The notes beneath the pieces were generated by a model. It was not told where the DNA came from and did not search any database. It was given only the letters and a program-made list of their open reading frames with translations. Positions 39,518 through 48,314 of a DNA stretch of 64,000 bases are shown piece by piece (the stretch's first letter is position 1; each line of letters begins with the position of its first letter). Source of the DNA: Firmicutes bacterium HGW-Firmicutes-9 (GTDB lineage Bacteria > Bacillota > Clostridia > Christensenellales > CAG-138). The stretch covers positions 194,201 through 258,200 of the forward strand of contig PGZM01000002.1 of the NCBI GenBank assembly GCA_002841395.1. The letters run 5' to 3'. The translations under genes were made by a program, and so were the position numbers.

Positions 39518-42081
39518 TTGGTTTCATACCAGCTGTGACCGACTTTGACATCCGCGTCAAGCGGCACGGAAAGCTGTACTACCTGTTCCATGCAATCGTG
39601 AACAAGCGCAACGACCTCGTCCGCCTCCGCTTCCGGCACATCGAAGATCAGTTCATCGTGCACCTGTAAAATGAGCTTTGTTTGAAGCCCACGTTCCTGC
39701 AGTGCCGCGTTTACCTTGACCATCGCGAGTTTGATGATGTCGGCCGCGGTGCCCTGGATGGGCATATTCATCGCGACGCGTTCGCCGAAGGAACGCGTGT
39801 TATAGTTGGAACTCTTCAGCTCCGGCAACGAGCGGCGCCGTTCAAACATCGTGATGGCGAAACCAAACCGCTTTGCATCTTCAACGCTGCGATCCAGATA
39901 TTCTTTCACGCCGGGATAACGGTCAAAGTAGAGCTTGATGTATTCGCCCGCACGTTTGACTGGAATATCAAGATTTCGCGCAAGACCGAAGTCACTGATG
40001 CCGTAGACGATGCCGAAATTGACAGCCTTTGCCGCGCTGCGCTGCTCGTTGGTCACTTCAGCAAACGGCACGCGGAACACCTCACTCGCGGTGGTGCGAT
40101 GGATATCCTTGCCGCTGTTGAATGCGGCGATCATACCTTCGTCACCGCTGATGTGCGCAAGCAGTCGTAGCTCAATCTGCGAATAGTCCGCATCGACGAG
40201 CACGTTGCCCTCCGAGGCGACAAACGCCTTGCGAATCTCTCTGCCCTGCTGCGTTCGCACGGGGATGTTTTGCATGTTTGGCTCGGTGCTGGAAATGCGG
40301 CCCGTCGCGGTGATGCACTGGTTAAACTGCGTTCGTACGCGGTCGTTCTGGTCGCTGACGACGTTTAAAAGCCCATCCACAAACGTGCTCTTCAGCTTTG
40401 TGATGAAACGGTACTCCTGAATCAGCGAAATAGCAGGATGCTTGTCCATGAGTGCATCCAGCGTTTCTGCGTCAGTCGAGAAGCCGCTTTTGTTCTTTCT
40501 TCCGGTTGGCAATCCGAGTTTATCAAACAACACTTCACCGAGTTGCTTTGGCGAGAGAATGTTGAATGTTTCGCCGGTCAACTCGTAGATGCGCTTGGCG
40601 AGCGACTCGCTCTGCTCGTTAAATTGTGTCTGCAGCTGCTTGAGAATATCGCGATCCACGCGGAATCCAGTGTGCTCCATCTCAAACAAAACGCTCGCAA
40701 GCGGCAGCTCCATTTCGGAATAGAGCTTTGACATATTCGCTTCTTCGAGTTCGCGGAGCATACTCTCCCGCAGCGAGAATAACATCGCGACATTCTGCTT
40801 CTGGTTGGGGCAAACGCGCTCGCAAAGCATTGCAAAGCTCGTTGCCGGGCGCGTCGCATCCAACAGATAGTCCGCAATCATCGCGTCGAACACGGTTGCG
40901 TTGAGCGAGATGGAAAATTTTTCGAGCAGGTGCCGCAAGCGCTTGGTATCAAATGCGAGCACATCGCAGTTCTTGTTCTCGAAGATCTCCTTAAATGCGC
41001 CATATAAGGAAGGTTCATCGATCGGCGTGGAAAACAAGTCCGCGCCCTGAACGACCACGTAGCAGGTTTCAGGCGAAAACGCAAATTGAACCGTTTCCCC
41101 TGCTTCGATCGCAAATTTTTTGATCGGAGCTGCTTTCCGGATCGCTTCGCGTACGGCTTCGATTGAATCAAGCTCAATGCGCTGTGCCGCGGGAATGTCA
41201 GACTGATTTGCTGCTTCCTGCGCGCTTTCTCCGCCGATCCGTGCGGCTAACCCGCGCATTTCAAGTTCGAGCAGCTTTGTGCGTGCGCCGCTCATCGCCT
41301 CCGGCCGGAAGGTGCAGTCCTCAATGGATAGCGGAACCGGCACATCCGTGCAGATGGTGCCAATCTCATAGCTCATGCGTGCGCTGTCTGCGCCCGCTGC
41401 GATCTTTTCGCCGAGCTTTCCCTTGACTTCGCCCGCGTGTGCAAGCACATTTTCCAGCGTGCCATACTCTTCCAGCAACTTCATGGCGGTCTTCTCGCCA
41501 ACGCCAGCAATGCCGGGGATGTTGTCGGAATTATCACCCATGAGGCCTTTCAAATCTCGCATGCGGTCTGGTTCAAGTCCGTATTGTTCTTTGAGTACGT
41601 CACGGTCAAATTCGATTGTTTCGCTGATGCCCTTTTTCGTCATGAGCACATGCGTGCGTTCGCTGATGAGCTGCAATGCGTCGCGGTCACCCGTGACGAG
41701 AAGCGCATCGATGCCCTTTGACTCGCATTTTCTGGCGAATGTGCCGAGAATATCGTCCGCTTCATAGCGCGGCGTTTCACAAACAACAACGCCCATATCG
41801 CGAAGAAGTTCTTTTAGTACGGGAAACTGTGTCCGCAGGTCGTCTTCCGTTTCGCGTCTGCCTGCTTTATATGCCTCAAACTGTTCGTGGCGGAACGTTG
41901 GGCCATGCATATCAAACGCAACGACAAGATAGTCCGGGTTGCGTTCAATGAGCTTTAACAGCATGCTCAGAAAGCCATGCAACGCGCCGGTTGGTACCCC
42001 CGCACGCGTGGTCATAGGCGGCAACGCGTGATAAGCGCGATGCATGAGGCTGTTTCCGTCGATGGCAATCAGCTGTTTCAA
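39514..42081 (-). CDS. polA: DNA polymerase I
   Basis: This 855-residue polymerase has an N-terminal 5'-3' exonuclease (about 1-285; DGNSLMHRAYHA, DRDALQLI, GLMGDNSDNIPG). The middle 3'-5' exonuclease-like domain seems to lack the Asp-X-Glu motif (KKFAIEAGE at the expected place), so proofreading is probably absent. The polymerase domain has DADYSQIELRLLAHISGD and QVHDELIFDVPE. The start is TTG with AGGAGG seven bases upstream. coaE overlaps its end. Confidence 0.97.
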   Translation of the reverse strand: MKQLIAIDGNSLMHRAYHALPPMTTRAGVPTGALHGFLSMLLKLIERNPDYLVVAFDMHGPTFRHEQFEAYKAGRRETEDDLRTQFPVLKELLRDMGVVVCETPRYEADDILGTFARKCESKGIDALLVTGDRDALQLISERTHVLMTKKGISETIEFDRDVLKEQYGLEPDRMRDLKGLMGDNSDNIPGIAGVGEKTAMKLLEEYGTLENVLAHAGEVKGKLGEKIAAGADSARMSYEIGTICTDVPVPLSIEDCTFRPEAMSGARTKLLELEMRGLAARIGGESAQEAANQSDIPAAQRIELDSIEAVREAIRKAAPIKKFAIEAGETVQFAFSPETCYVVVQGADLFSTPIDEPSLYGAFKEIFENKNCDVLAFDTKRLRHLLEKFSISLNATVFDAMIADYLLDATRPATSFAMLCERVCPNQKQNVAMLFSLRESMLRELEEANMSKLYSEMELPLASVLFEMEHTGFRVDRDILKQLQTQFNEQSESLAKRIYELTGETFNILSPKQLGEVLFDKLGLPTGRKNKSGFSTDAETLDALMDKHPAISLIQEYRFITKLKSTFVDGLLNVVSDQNDRVRTQFNQCITATGRISSTEPNMQNIPVRTQQGREIRKAFVASEGNVLVDADYSQIELRLLAHISGDEGMIAAFNSGKDIHRTTASEVFRVPFAEVTNEQRSAAKAVNFGIVYGISDFGLARNLDIPVKRAGEYIKLYFDRYPGVKEYLDRSVEDAKRFGFAITMFERRRSLPELKSSNYNTRSFGERVAMNMPIQGTAADIIKLAMVKVNAALQERGLQTKLILQVHDELIFDVPEAEADEVVALVHDCMEQVVQLSVPLDADVKVGHSWYETK

Positions 42082-42144
42082 GCGGTTCCTCCTACTTGGT
42101 CGTTGGCGAATTGTGGGCGATCGATGCAGTCGGTTAAAGCGTAT

Positions 42145-43461
42145 TTACCGAATGACTCCATAGACCATCGGCGGGACATGGTCCGGCTTTGCGCCGATGT
42201 GCACCGCTTCGTACATGGTCGAGATTGCGTCTTCCAGGTTCTTCTCGTCGTTGACATAGAGTGTGCAGAAGGCTTCGTCTTTTTCGATCTTATCACCAAC
42301 GCGCTTCTGCATGACGAGTCCCACCGCGGGATCGATGACGTCTTCCTTCGTTGCGCGGCCCGCGCCGAGCACCTGCGCCGCTCTGCCGATGAGTTCCGCC
42401 TGCATGCCGACAACGTAGCCGCTCTCTTTCGCGGTTACGGGCACAAGACGCTTCACCTTGCAGAGGCTGTCCATGCCTTCAAGTGTGAGATACGATTCGT
42501 CTCCGCCGAGCTCGTGAATCATCAGGCGCAGCTTCTCCAGACCCGAGCCGTTCTCGATGGCTTTTTCGAGCAAGGCGCGCGCTTCTTCTTCCGTTTTTGC
42601 GAGCTTGGAGAGCAGCAGCATATGCGTGCTGAGCAGCAGACACACTTCCAGAAGCGGATCGCCCGCAGGCAGTTGTCCGCTGAGCAGTTGCACCGCCTCG
42701 CGGAACTCCAACGCGTTGCCGACCGAAAGACCAAGCGGCTGGTTCATATCGGTTACAACCGCGACGATCTCGCGCTTGAGGTGTTTGCCCATCTTGACCA
42801 TCAGTTCGGCGAGAAGCTTGGAATCCTCCACCGTCTTCATGAAAGCGCCGCTGCCGGTTTTCACATCGAGAACAATCGCGTCCGAACCTGCGGCGAGTTT
42901 TTTGCTCATGATGCTCGCGGCAATCAACGGAACGCTCTGCACGGTTCCCGTTACGTCGCGCAGCGCATACATCTTCTTATCCGCGGGCACGAGGTTGCCC
43001 GTTTGACCGATGACGCAGACGCCGATTTTGCGCACGATCTCCTTGAAGCGCTCAATGGTCTGCCCGGGATTCACGCCGGGAACAGACTCCAGCTTATCGA
43101 TGGTGCCGCCGGAGAACGCGAGTCCACGCCCGGACATCTTTGCCACCGTGCCGCCGCAGGCAGCAACGAGCGGCGCAACCACAAGCGTCGTCGTATCGCC
43201 GACGCCGCCGGATGAATGCTTATCCACCTTGATGCCGGGCAGGTCGCTCAAATCGACCGTGTCGCCTGAGTGCATCATGCTCAGTGTCAGATCGGCGGCC
43301 TCGCGCTCGTTCATATCGTTGAGCACGATAGCCATCATCAGCGCGGACATCTGATAATCCGGGATCTCGCCGCTGACAAAGCCGTCCACAACAAACTTGA
43401 TCTCTTCTGAAGTTAGCTCTTCTTTGTTCACCTTTTTTTCAATGCAGTCTACCATTCGCAT
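42145..43461 (-). CDS. pdp: Pyrimidine-nucleoside phosphorylase
   Basis: This 438-residue phosphorylase cleaves uridine and thymidine with phosphate for salvage. The signature DKHSSGGVGDTTTL and KMSGRGLAFSGGTIDKLES (phosphate and substrate sites) are near residues 80-120, and a Lys-rich hinge and C-terminal domain follow. It could equally be called thymidine phosphorylase (deoA); the N-terminus MRMVDCIEKK is closer to Bacillus pdp. AGGAGG precedes the ATG. It lies 63 bases upstream of polA. Confidence 0.94.
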   Translation of the reverse strand: MRMVDCIEKKVNKEELTSEEIKFVVDGFVSGEIPDYQMSALMMAIVLNDMNEREAADLTLSMMHSGDTVDLSDLPGIKVDKHSSGGVGDTTTLVVAPLVAACGGTVAKMSGRGLAFSGGTIDKLESVPGVNPGQTIERFKEIVRKIGVCVIGQTGNLVPADKKMYALRDVTGTVQSVPLIAASIMSKKLAAGSDAIVLDVKTGSGAFMKTVEDSKLLAELMVKMGKHLKREIVAVVTDMNQPLGLSVGNALEFREAVQLLSGQLPAGDPLLEVCLLLSTHMLLLSKLAKTEEEARALLEKAIENGSGLEKLRLMIHELGGDESYLTLEGMDSLCKVKRLVPVTAKESGYVVGMQAELIGRAAQVLGAGRATKEDVIDPAVGLVMQKRVGDKIEKDEAFCTLYVNDEKNLEDAISTMYEAVHIGAKPDHVPPMVYGVIR

Positions 43462-43518
43462 GCAGAGTGTTCCTCCTCGTCGATTATATGAAATAAAGAT
43501 AGTAAAGTTTTTAAACTC

Positions 43519-44757
43519 TTAAACGTCGCTGATAACGGTCTCTTCGCGAAGAATCGGCGCGAACAGCGGCGCGGGTGAAATCGGTGTGTTCTTGATGATC
43601 AAAAACAGTGCATCCGCCGCTTCGTCAAACGAAGTCGTCTCAATCGGAACCAACGGCGCATCGTCGATCTTCGCAAAAAAGTATCCGTCGTCCGAAAACG
43701 CGAGTACGGCAACATGTTTTCTCTGCACGCGGCAGTGAAACAGAAGTGCATCCGTTGTTGCGTCCCGCATGGAACCTTCGTCGTCCAGTAGCCGCGTCAG
43801 AGCGATCAGCCAGTCCGCTTTGGCAAGCCTTCGGTCAAACTCGCACTGCTCCAACACAGTTTCGATGCCGTTACGATATTCCACGCGGACGTTGTTGCGC
43901 TGAGATGCGGGAATACGCTTGCCGAGTACGGTTGCATATCTGCCCTCCGGCACATCCTCCGGCAAAAAGCCGTTTCCTGCCGCGACAATGTACTCCGTGA
44001 AGCCTTTATTTTGCGGGAGCGTCAGCGCCTGGTTCAGTTCGTCCTGCGAGAGCGGTTCGGATTCTATCACAACCGTGCGATTGGGTAAAATTCCATAATG
44101 CAGCTCGTGCGGAATGTCAGCCGCGTTCAGAATTGGGGCTTTTAAATATCTTCCTTTGTTGGAACAGATCAGCGCGTCGAGCGTGCCCTCCCCGCCGTCT
44201 GCAATCAGTTGTGTGCTCAGCACGGCTTTGGGTAGAATCCGCGACGCAGCGCGAAGCATATGCCGCGCGGCATCCGCAGAGGTAAACTTTCCATACCATG
44301 CATCCGGCGCGATCAGGATTCGCGTACACTGACCGGGTTTCTCGCAAGTCTCCGGCAAACCGCCGGAAATCTTCATCGTGCCGTAATGAACATCGCCTTT
44401 TTGGACTGTGCCATCCTCCTGTACCTGACCCAGATACTCTACTTCGCTGCATTTTTCCACGCGGTTGTTCTGGATGAACGGACGATAGATCGTTAGATAA
44501 GACAGTAGAACGGGTTTTTGCTGCAACTGCGCAAACAACGCCTTGCCGACCTTGAGCGGTAGGTTGGAAAACATGCAGATGTAGGCAGATTCGCTCGCCG
44601 CATCGCCGACGTCGTCCCAAGCGCCAAAGAGCGTCGAACCGACCACGTGTGTGATCGGCACTTCTGAAAAAATGATGTTCCAGCAATCGTTTGGCGTGAG
44701 ATTTGCGTCGCTCGTCATCGCAAAACGAAGGCCTAAAGAGAACTTGGAGTATTCCAT
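43519..44757 (-). CDS. Glycerate-kinase-like fusion protein
   Basis: This 412-residue protein has two parts. Residues ~145-412 resemble the glycerate kinase (GckA/GlxK) family: RILIAPDAWYGKFTSADAARHM and LIADGGEGTLDAL match the family's start and substrate loop, and NKGFTEYIVAAGNG is also in register. This part is shorter than the ~380-residue family and diverges toward its end. Residues 1-140 are unrecognised. Whether it is a working kinase is doubtful. It lies 57 bases upstream of pdp and 40 bases downstream of the ABC-F gene. Confidence 0.6.
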   Translation of the reverse strand: MEYSKFSLGLRFAMTSDANLTPNDCWNIIFSEVPITHVVGSTLFGAWDDVGDAASESAYICMFSNLPLKVGKALFAQLQQKPVLLSYLTIYRPFIQNNRVEKCSEVEYLGQVQEDGTVQKGDVHYGTMKISGGLPETCEKPGQCTRILIAPDAWYGKFTSADAARHMLRAASRILPKAVLSTQLIADGGEGTLDALICSNKGRYLKAPILNAADIPHELHYGILPNRTVVIESEPLSQDELNQALTLPQNKGFTEYIVAAGNGFLPEDVPEGRYATVLGKRIPASQRNNVRVEYRNGIETVLEQCEFDRRLAKADWLIALTRLLDDEGSMRDATTDALLFHCRVQRKHVAVLAFSDDGYFFAKIDDAPLVPIETTSFDEAADALFLIIKNTPISPAPLFAPILREETVISDV

Positions 44758-44797
44758 GTGTACTGATCCTCCTCAAGCGGCATTCGACCGCTTGGAG

Positions 44798-46714
44798 TTA
44801 TTCTTCCTCGTCGTTGAACTGTTGGAATTCCGCTTCAGCCAGCTCCCATTCGCCATAGCAAATCTCGACCAGCTGCCGCTGCTGATCAAGCGCTTCATAT
44901 ACGGCTTTTGCCGCTTCAAAATCGCTCGCAATCTGCGGATCAAACGCCTTTTCTTCTAGCTGCTTGAGCTTGGCCTCTTCGGCGTGAATGCGTTCCTCCG
45001 CTTTACGCAGGGCGGCTTTCGCCTTGGTCAACGCACTCTTGCGCTCTTTTGCAAGCTGATAGTCGTTTTTCGCAACGGGCGCTTCCTTTTCCTTCGGCGC
45101 GGTGCTCTCGGCAAGGAACTCTTTGTACGCGTCCCAATCGCCCTCAAACTCGCGCATGCCGTCCTCATCCATAATGATGATGCGGTCTGCGATGCGATTT
45201 GCGAGGTATCGGTCGTGGGTTACGATCAACATCGTTCCGCCGTAGTCGCTCAGCGCACCTTCGAGCGCCTCGCAGGACGGGATATCGAGGTGGTTGGTCG
45301 GTTCGTCAAGAAACAACACGTTGCTGCCGTTGAGCATCAGCTTTAAGAGCTGAATGCGCGCATATTCTCCGCCGGAAAGATCACTCATTTGTTTGAACAC
45401 ATCGTCTCCGCGGAACAAAAAGGAGCCGAGCATGTTTCTCAGTTGCTTTGTGTCGTAGCGCGGGAACATGGCGTTGAGCGCCTCCAGTACCGTGCGCGGA
45501 TCGTTCGGGCGAACGGAACCCTGCTCATAGTAACCGACGTGCACGTTGGAACCCAATTTATAACTGCCGGAATCCGGTTCGATCTTGTTGGTCAGAATCT
45601 TGAGCAGCGTCGTTTTGCCACAGCCGTTTGCGCCGAGCAGACAGACTTTTTCGTCGCGACGGATCATCAGATTCATACTGCGGAAGATCTCGCGATCTCC
45701 GAATCGTTTGCTCAGGTCTTTGCAGACGATGACCTCGTTGGCCGTCAGCGCATCCGCCTTCAGATGAAAGTGTATCCCCTGCGGCGCGTCTTCGGGCTTG
45801 ACGAGTGTGCTTTTGATCCGCTCTATCTGTTTTTCTTTGGACGCGATGGTCACATAGTTGCGCGCCTGGTTCCAACGGCGTTGCTGCTCGATAATGCCCT
45901 CTATGCGCTTGATCTCGCGCAGCGTGTTTTGATACTTTCGCATGGCGAACTCGCGTTCGTCCATCTTCTTTTCCATGGACTGGCTGTAGTTGCCGGAATA
46001 TTGATTCATCGAGCCGTTTTCCAGCTCGAAGATGCGATTGCAAACCTTGTCTAAAAAATAGCGATCGTGCGAAATCAGCACAAACGCACCGCGAAAAGCG
46101 GAAAGATACGTCTCCAACCACTCCAGCGAAGCGATGTCAAGATGGTTGGTAGGCTCGTCCAATAGCAGCAGATCGGCGTCGGAGAGCAGAATTTTCGCGA
46201 GGGATGCTTTGCGCATCTGGCCGCCGCTCATCACCGAAATTGGCTGATCGAGCTGCGCTTCGCTAAATCCAAGCCCCAACAACGTGGAACGTGTACGCGC
46301 GCGGTAGGTCAGCCCGCCGTCTTGTGTGTAGCGATCCTGCAAATCCGCTTGTCTGCGGATGAGTGACTCGCTTGCGCCCTGTTCTTCGATCTTTTGTGCG
46401 ATCTCGTGCAGCTCGCGCTCTGCGCGCATCCATTTGCCGGAGGCTTCCAGTACGGCTTCGTATAATGTCTGCCCGTTTCCCCAGTTGGGACTTTGATCGA
46501 GCATTGCAACGGTTGCATTTTTGGAAACAGAAAGCTGGCCGCGTCCGTCGTGCGGCTCCAGCCCTGCAATCATGCGCATCAGTGTGCTTTTTCCGCAGCC
46601 GTTGACCCCGACGAGGCCTACATGATCTTGCTCAAACACATCAAACGCGATATTGGAAAATAAGGTTCTTTCCCCGAAGCTCTTCTCTAGCTCCTGTGCG
46701 TGAATCAGCGACAT
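44798..46714 (-). CDS. ABC-F family ATPase
   Basis: This 638-residue cytosolic ATPase has duplicated ABC domains and no membrane segment. Walker A motifs are GVNGCGKST near 37 and GANGCGKTT near 360; signatures are MSGGQMRKASLAK and LSGGEYARIQLLK. The inter-domain linker is charged, and the C-terminal ~90 residues form a coiled coil, as in Uup/YdiF-type ribosome-associated factors. A TTG at 46729 is in frame, but GGAG within that extension selects the ATG at 46714. The promoter spans a perfect 16-base palindrome. Confidence 0.93.
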   Translation of the reverse strand: MSLIHAQELEKSFGERTLFSNIAFDVFEQDHVGLVGVNGCGKSTLMRMIAGLEPHDGRGQLSVSKNATVAMLDQSPNWGNGQTLYEAVLEASGKWMRAERELHEIAQKIEEQGASESLIRRQADLQDRYTQDGGLTYRARTRSTLLGLGFSEAQLDQPISVMSGGQMRKASLAKILLSDADLLLLDEPTNHLDIASLEWLETYLSAFRGAFVLISHDRYFLDKVCNRIFELENGSMNQYSGNYSQSMEKKMDEREFAMRKYQNTLREIKRIEGIIEQQRRWNQARNYVTIASKEKQIERIKSTLVKPEDAPQGIHFHLKADALTANEVIVCKDLSKRFGDREIFRSMNLMIRRDEKVCLLGANGCGKTTLLKILTNKIEPDSGSYKLGSNVHVGYYEQGSVRPNDPRTVLEALNAMFPRYDTKQLRNMLGSFLFRGDDVFKQMSDLSGGEYARIQLLKLMLNGSNVLFLDEPTNHLDIPSCEALEGALSDYGGTMLIVTHDRYLANRIADRIIIMDEDGMREFEGDWDAYKEFLAESTAPKEKEAPVAKNDYQLAKERKSALTKAKAALRKAEERIHAEEAKLKQLEEKAFDPQIASDFEAAKAVYEALDQQRQLVEICYGEWELAEAEFQQFNDEEE

Positions 46715-46743
46715 TGTGTTGTTCTCCAATAGTAAGACAGTTT

Positions 46744-46772
46744 ATTTTACCATAGCAAATACGTATTTGCAA
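46744..46772 (-). promoter_or_regulatory. ABC-F promoter with perfect 16-bp palindrome
   Basis: Minus strand: TTGCAA (46772-46767), 17-base spacer, TAAAAT (46749-46744). GCAAATACGTATTTGC at 46755-46770 is a perfect palindrome covering most of the spacer and the -35 edge, an ideal repressor site. No repressor gene is adjacent. Confidence 0.7.
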
Positions 46773-46805
46773 AAGCAGACAGCGTTGATTTATGCAAACA
46801 AATCG

Positions 46806-46821
46806 TGTCATATTTTGTGCA
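46806..46821. repeat. 16-mer shared with the 62.85-kb promoter
   Basis: TGTCATATTTTGTGCA occurs here and, identically, at 62848-62863 over the -35 region of the c-di-GMP enzyme gene. It lies in the gene-free stretch 46715-47026, which otherwise holds the ABC-F promoter and a TATAAT at 46958-46963 for the NlpC/P60 gene. Confidence 0.55.
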
Positions 46822-46957
46822 TCCTCGTGCTTTGAAAGCCATAAAATTGGAATAAAAACGTATATAACAAACAGAATGTATCCTATCCGTTCAAAATCTT
46901 GTTACATTCGGGGTAGCATGTTTTGAATTTGTTCAAACCCAAAGGCGACAAACTCGC

Positions 46958-46963
46958 TATAAT
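46958..46963 (+). promoter_or_regulatory. Possible -10 of the NlpC/P60 gene
   Basis: Perfect TATAAT about 64 bases before the TTG start; no convincing -35 is found at the usual spacing. Confidence 0.4.
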
Positions 46964-47026
46964 AATAGTATGCGGGTCATATGGATCGTATTGAATCTTC
47001 GCAAACAAAATTGAGAGGTATCAGAA

Positions 47027-48313
47027 TTGAATACACCCCGTCTTCCTTCTGGAAAACCGAATAAACATATATTCCCGTCTTCTGCGCGCACGTGGATATT
47101 AACCATCGCGGGCGGCTGCGTGATTGCGTTTCTTGTTCTTCCGCTGGCGATCAACTATTTCTCCGGCGCGAATGCTGTTGCACTGACCGCCGAACGAATC
47201 GTTCGTGAAGCAACGCCCACGCCGATTCCCTTTAGTGCGGATGTTCTTGCGCCGACTTCCTGTGCGCTGGATACGCCAAATCCCCTTCCGGAGGAAACGC
47301 CGGGCGTGATGGTGTCCCAGTTTACGCTACTTCAGGAGAACGACGATTATCCGACCGTTTCACAGCTGCAAAACCGGTTGATGGAGCTAGGCTACCTCGA
47401 TTCCGATGAGCCGACGACTGTTTTTAACGCGGCAACGACGGTCGCTGTTTCGCTGTTTCAACGTACGATCAGCAAACCTATGGACGGAGTCGCAACCGGC
47501 GAGCTGCAAGAGCACCTCTTCAGCGCGGAAGCAAAACCATATGAAATCAAGCTTGGTGACAGCGGCACGGATGTTGAGAGCATGCAGTCCCGCTTAAACG
47601 AACTCGGTTATTATAACGATAAGATCAACGGCTATTTCGGTGTCGCAACCGAGGAAGCCTTGCGCGCGTTTCAGGTAAAGAACAAGATCACGGAAGACAG
47701 TGTGTTTAACGTGGAGGACCGCGACTTGCTCTATTCTCCGCAAGCGCGCCCGAAGATTGATCCAACCCCGACGCCAACACCGAAACCGACGCCGAAGCCA
47801 ACGCAAAAACCAACGACGACGAAGAGACCGACAACGACCTCTTCCGGATCGACGACCACGACCACCACGCAGGCACCGACAGTGACGCAAGCGCCTTCGA
47901 CGGAAGAGGTCAGCTACACCGCGTCCTATAGTGCGGACGGATTGGTCTCTGTCGCGACCGCGATGCTCGGAAAACCATATTCTTGGTCAGAAGAGAGCCC
48001 GTCCAAGGGGTTTGACTGCTCCGGTCTTGTTTACTTCTGTCTGCGCACCTGCGGTGTCAGCACGAGCCGCTACAGCGCTGCTGGCTTCTCGTCCGTGAGT
48101 AAATGGGCGGAGATCACCTCAACCGGCGATCTGCAAAAAGGCGATCTTGTGTTTTTTAAAAACGATACATCCGATCGCGTGAGCCATACGGGAATCTATA
48201 TCGGCGGCGGCAGGTTCATCCACGCATCCTCCAGCTCCGGCAAGGTAATCACGAGCTCCATCTCCACGTCCTACTGGACGCGAAACTTCGTCAACGGCAG
48301 GCGCGTGTTCTGA
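47027..48313 (+). CDS. Peptidoglycan hydrolase, two PG-binding domains plus NlpC/P60
   Basis: This 428-residue membrane-anchored wall hydrolase has one N-terminal transmembrane helix (about 24-45). Two PG_binding_1 repeats follow (about 105-165, DYPTVSQLQNRLMELGYLDS; about 170-235, GTDVESMQSRLNELGYYND). A Pro/Thr linker spans about 240-295. The NlpC/P60 domain carries catalytic Cys in SKGFDCSGLVYF and His in SHTGIYIGGGRFIHA. It probably cuts D-Glu to diamino-acid bonds. The start is TTG with AGAGG eight bases upstream. One base separates it from the next gene. Confidence 0.92.
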   Translation: MNTPRLPSGKPNKHIFPSSARTWILTIAGGCVIAFLVLPLAINYFSGANAVALTAERIVREATPTPIPFSADVLAPTSCALDTPNPLPEETPGVMVSQFTLLQENDDYPTVSQLQNRLMELGYLDSDEPTTVFNAATTVAVSLFQRTISKPMDGVATGELQEHLFSAEAKPYEIKLGDSGTDVESMQSRLNELGYYNDKINGYFGVATEEALRAFQVKNKITEDSVFNVEDRDLLYSPQARPKIDPTPTPTPKPTPKPTQKPTTTKRPTTTSSGSTTTTTTQAPTVTQAPSTEEVSYTASYSADGLVSVATAMLGKPYSWSEESPSKGFDCSGLVYFCLRTCGVSTSRYSAAGFSSVSKWAEITSTGDLQKGDLVFFKNDTSDRVSHTGIYIGGGRFIHASSSSGKVITSSISTSYWTRNFVNGRRVF

Positions 48314-48314
48314 T

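Noticed and set aside
41977-43215. 412-codon plus-strand ORF opposite polA start and pdp
   Set aside because: Antisense shadow caused by codon bias; it crosses the polA-pdp junction and has no recognisable domain.
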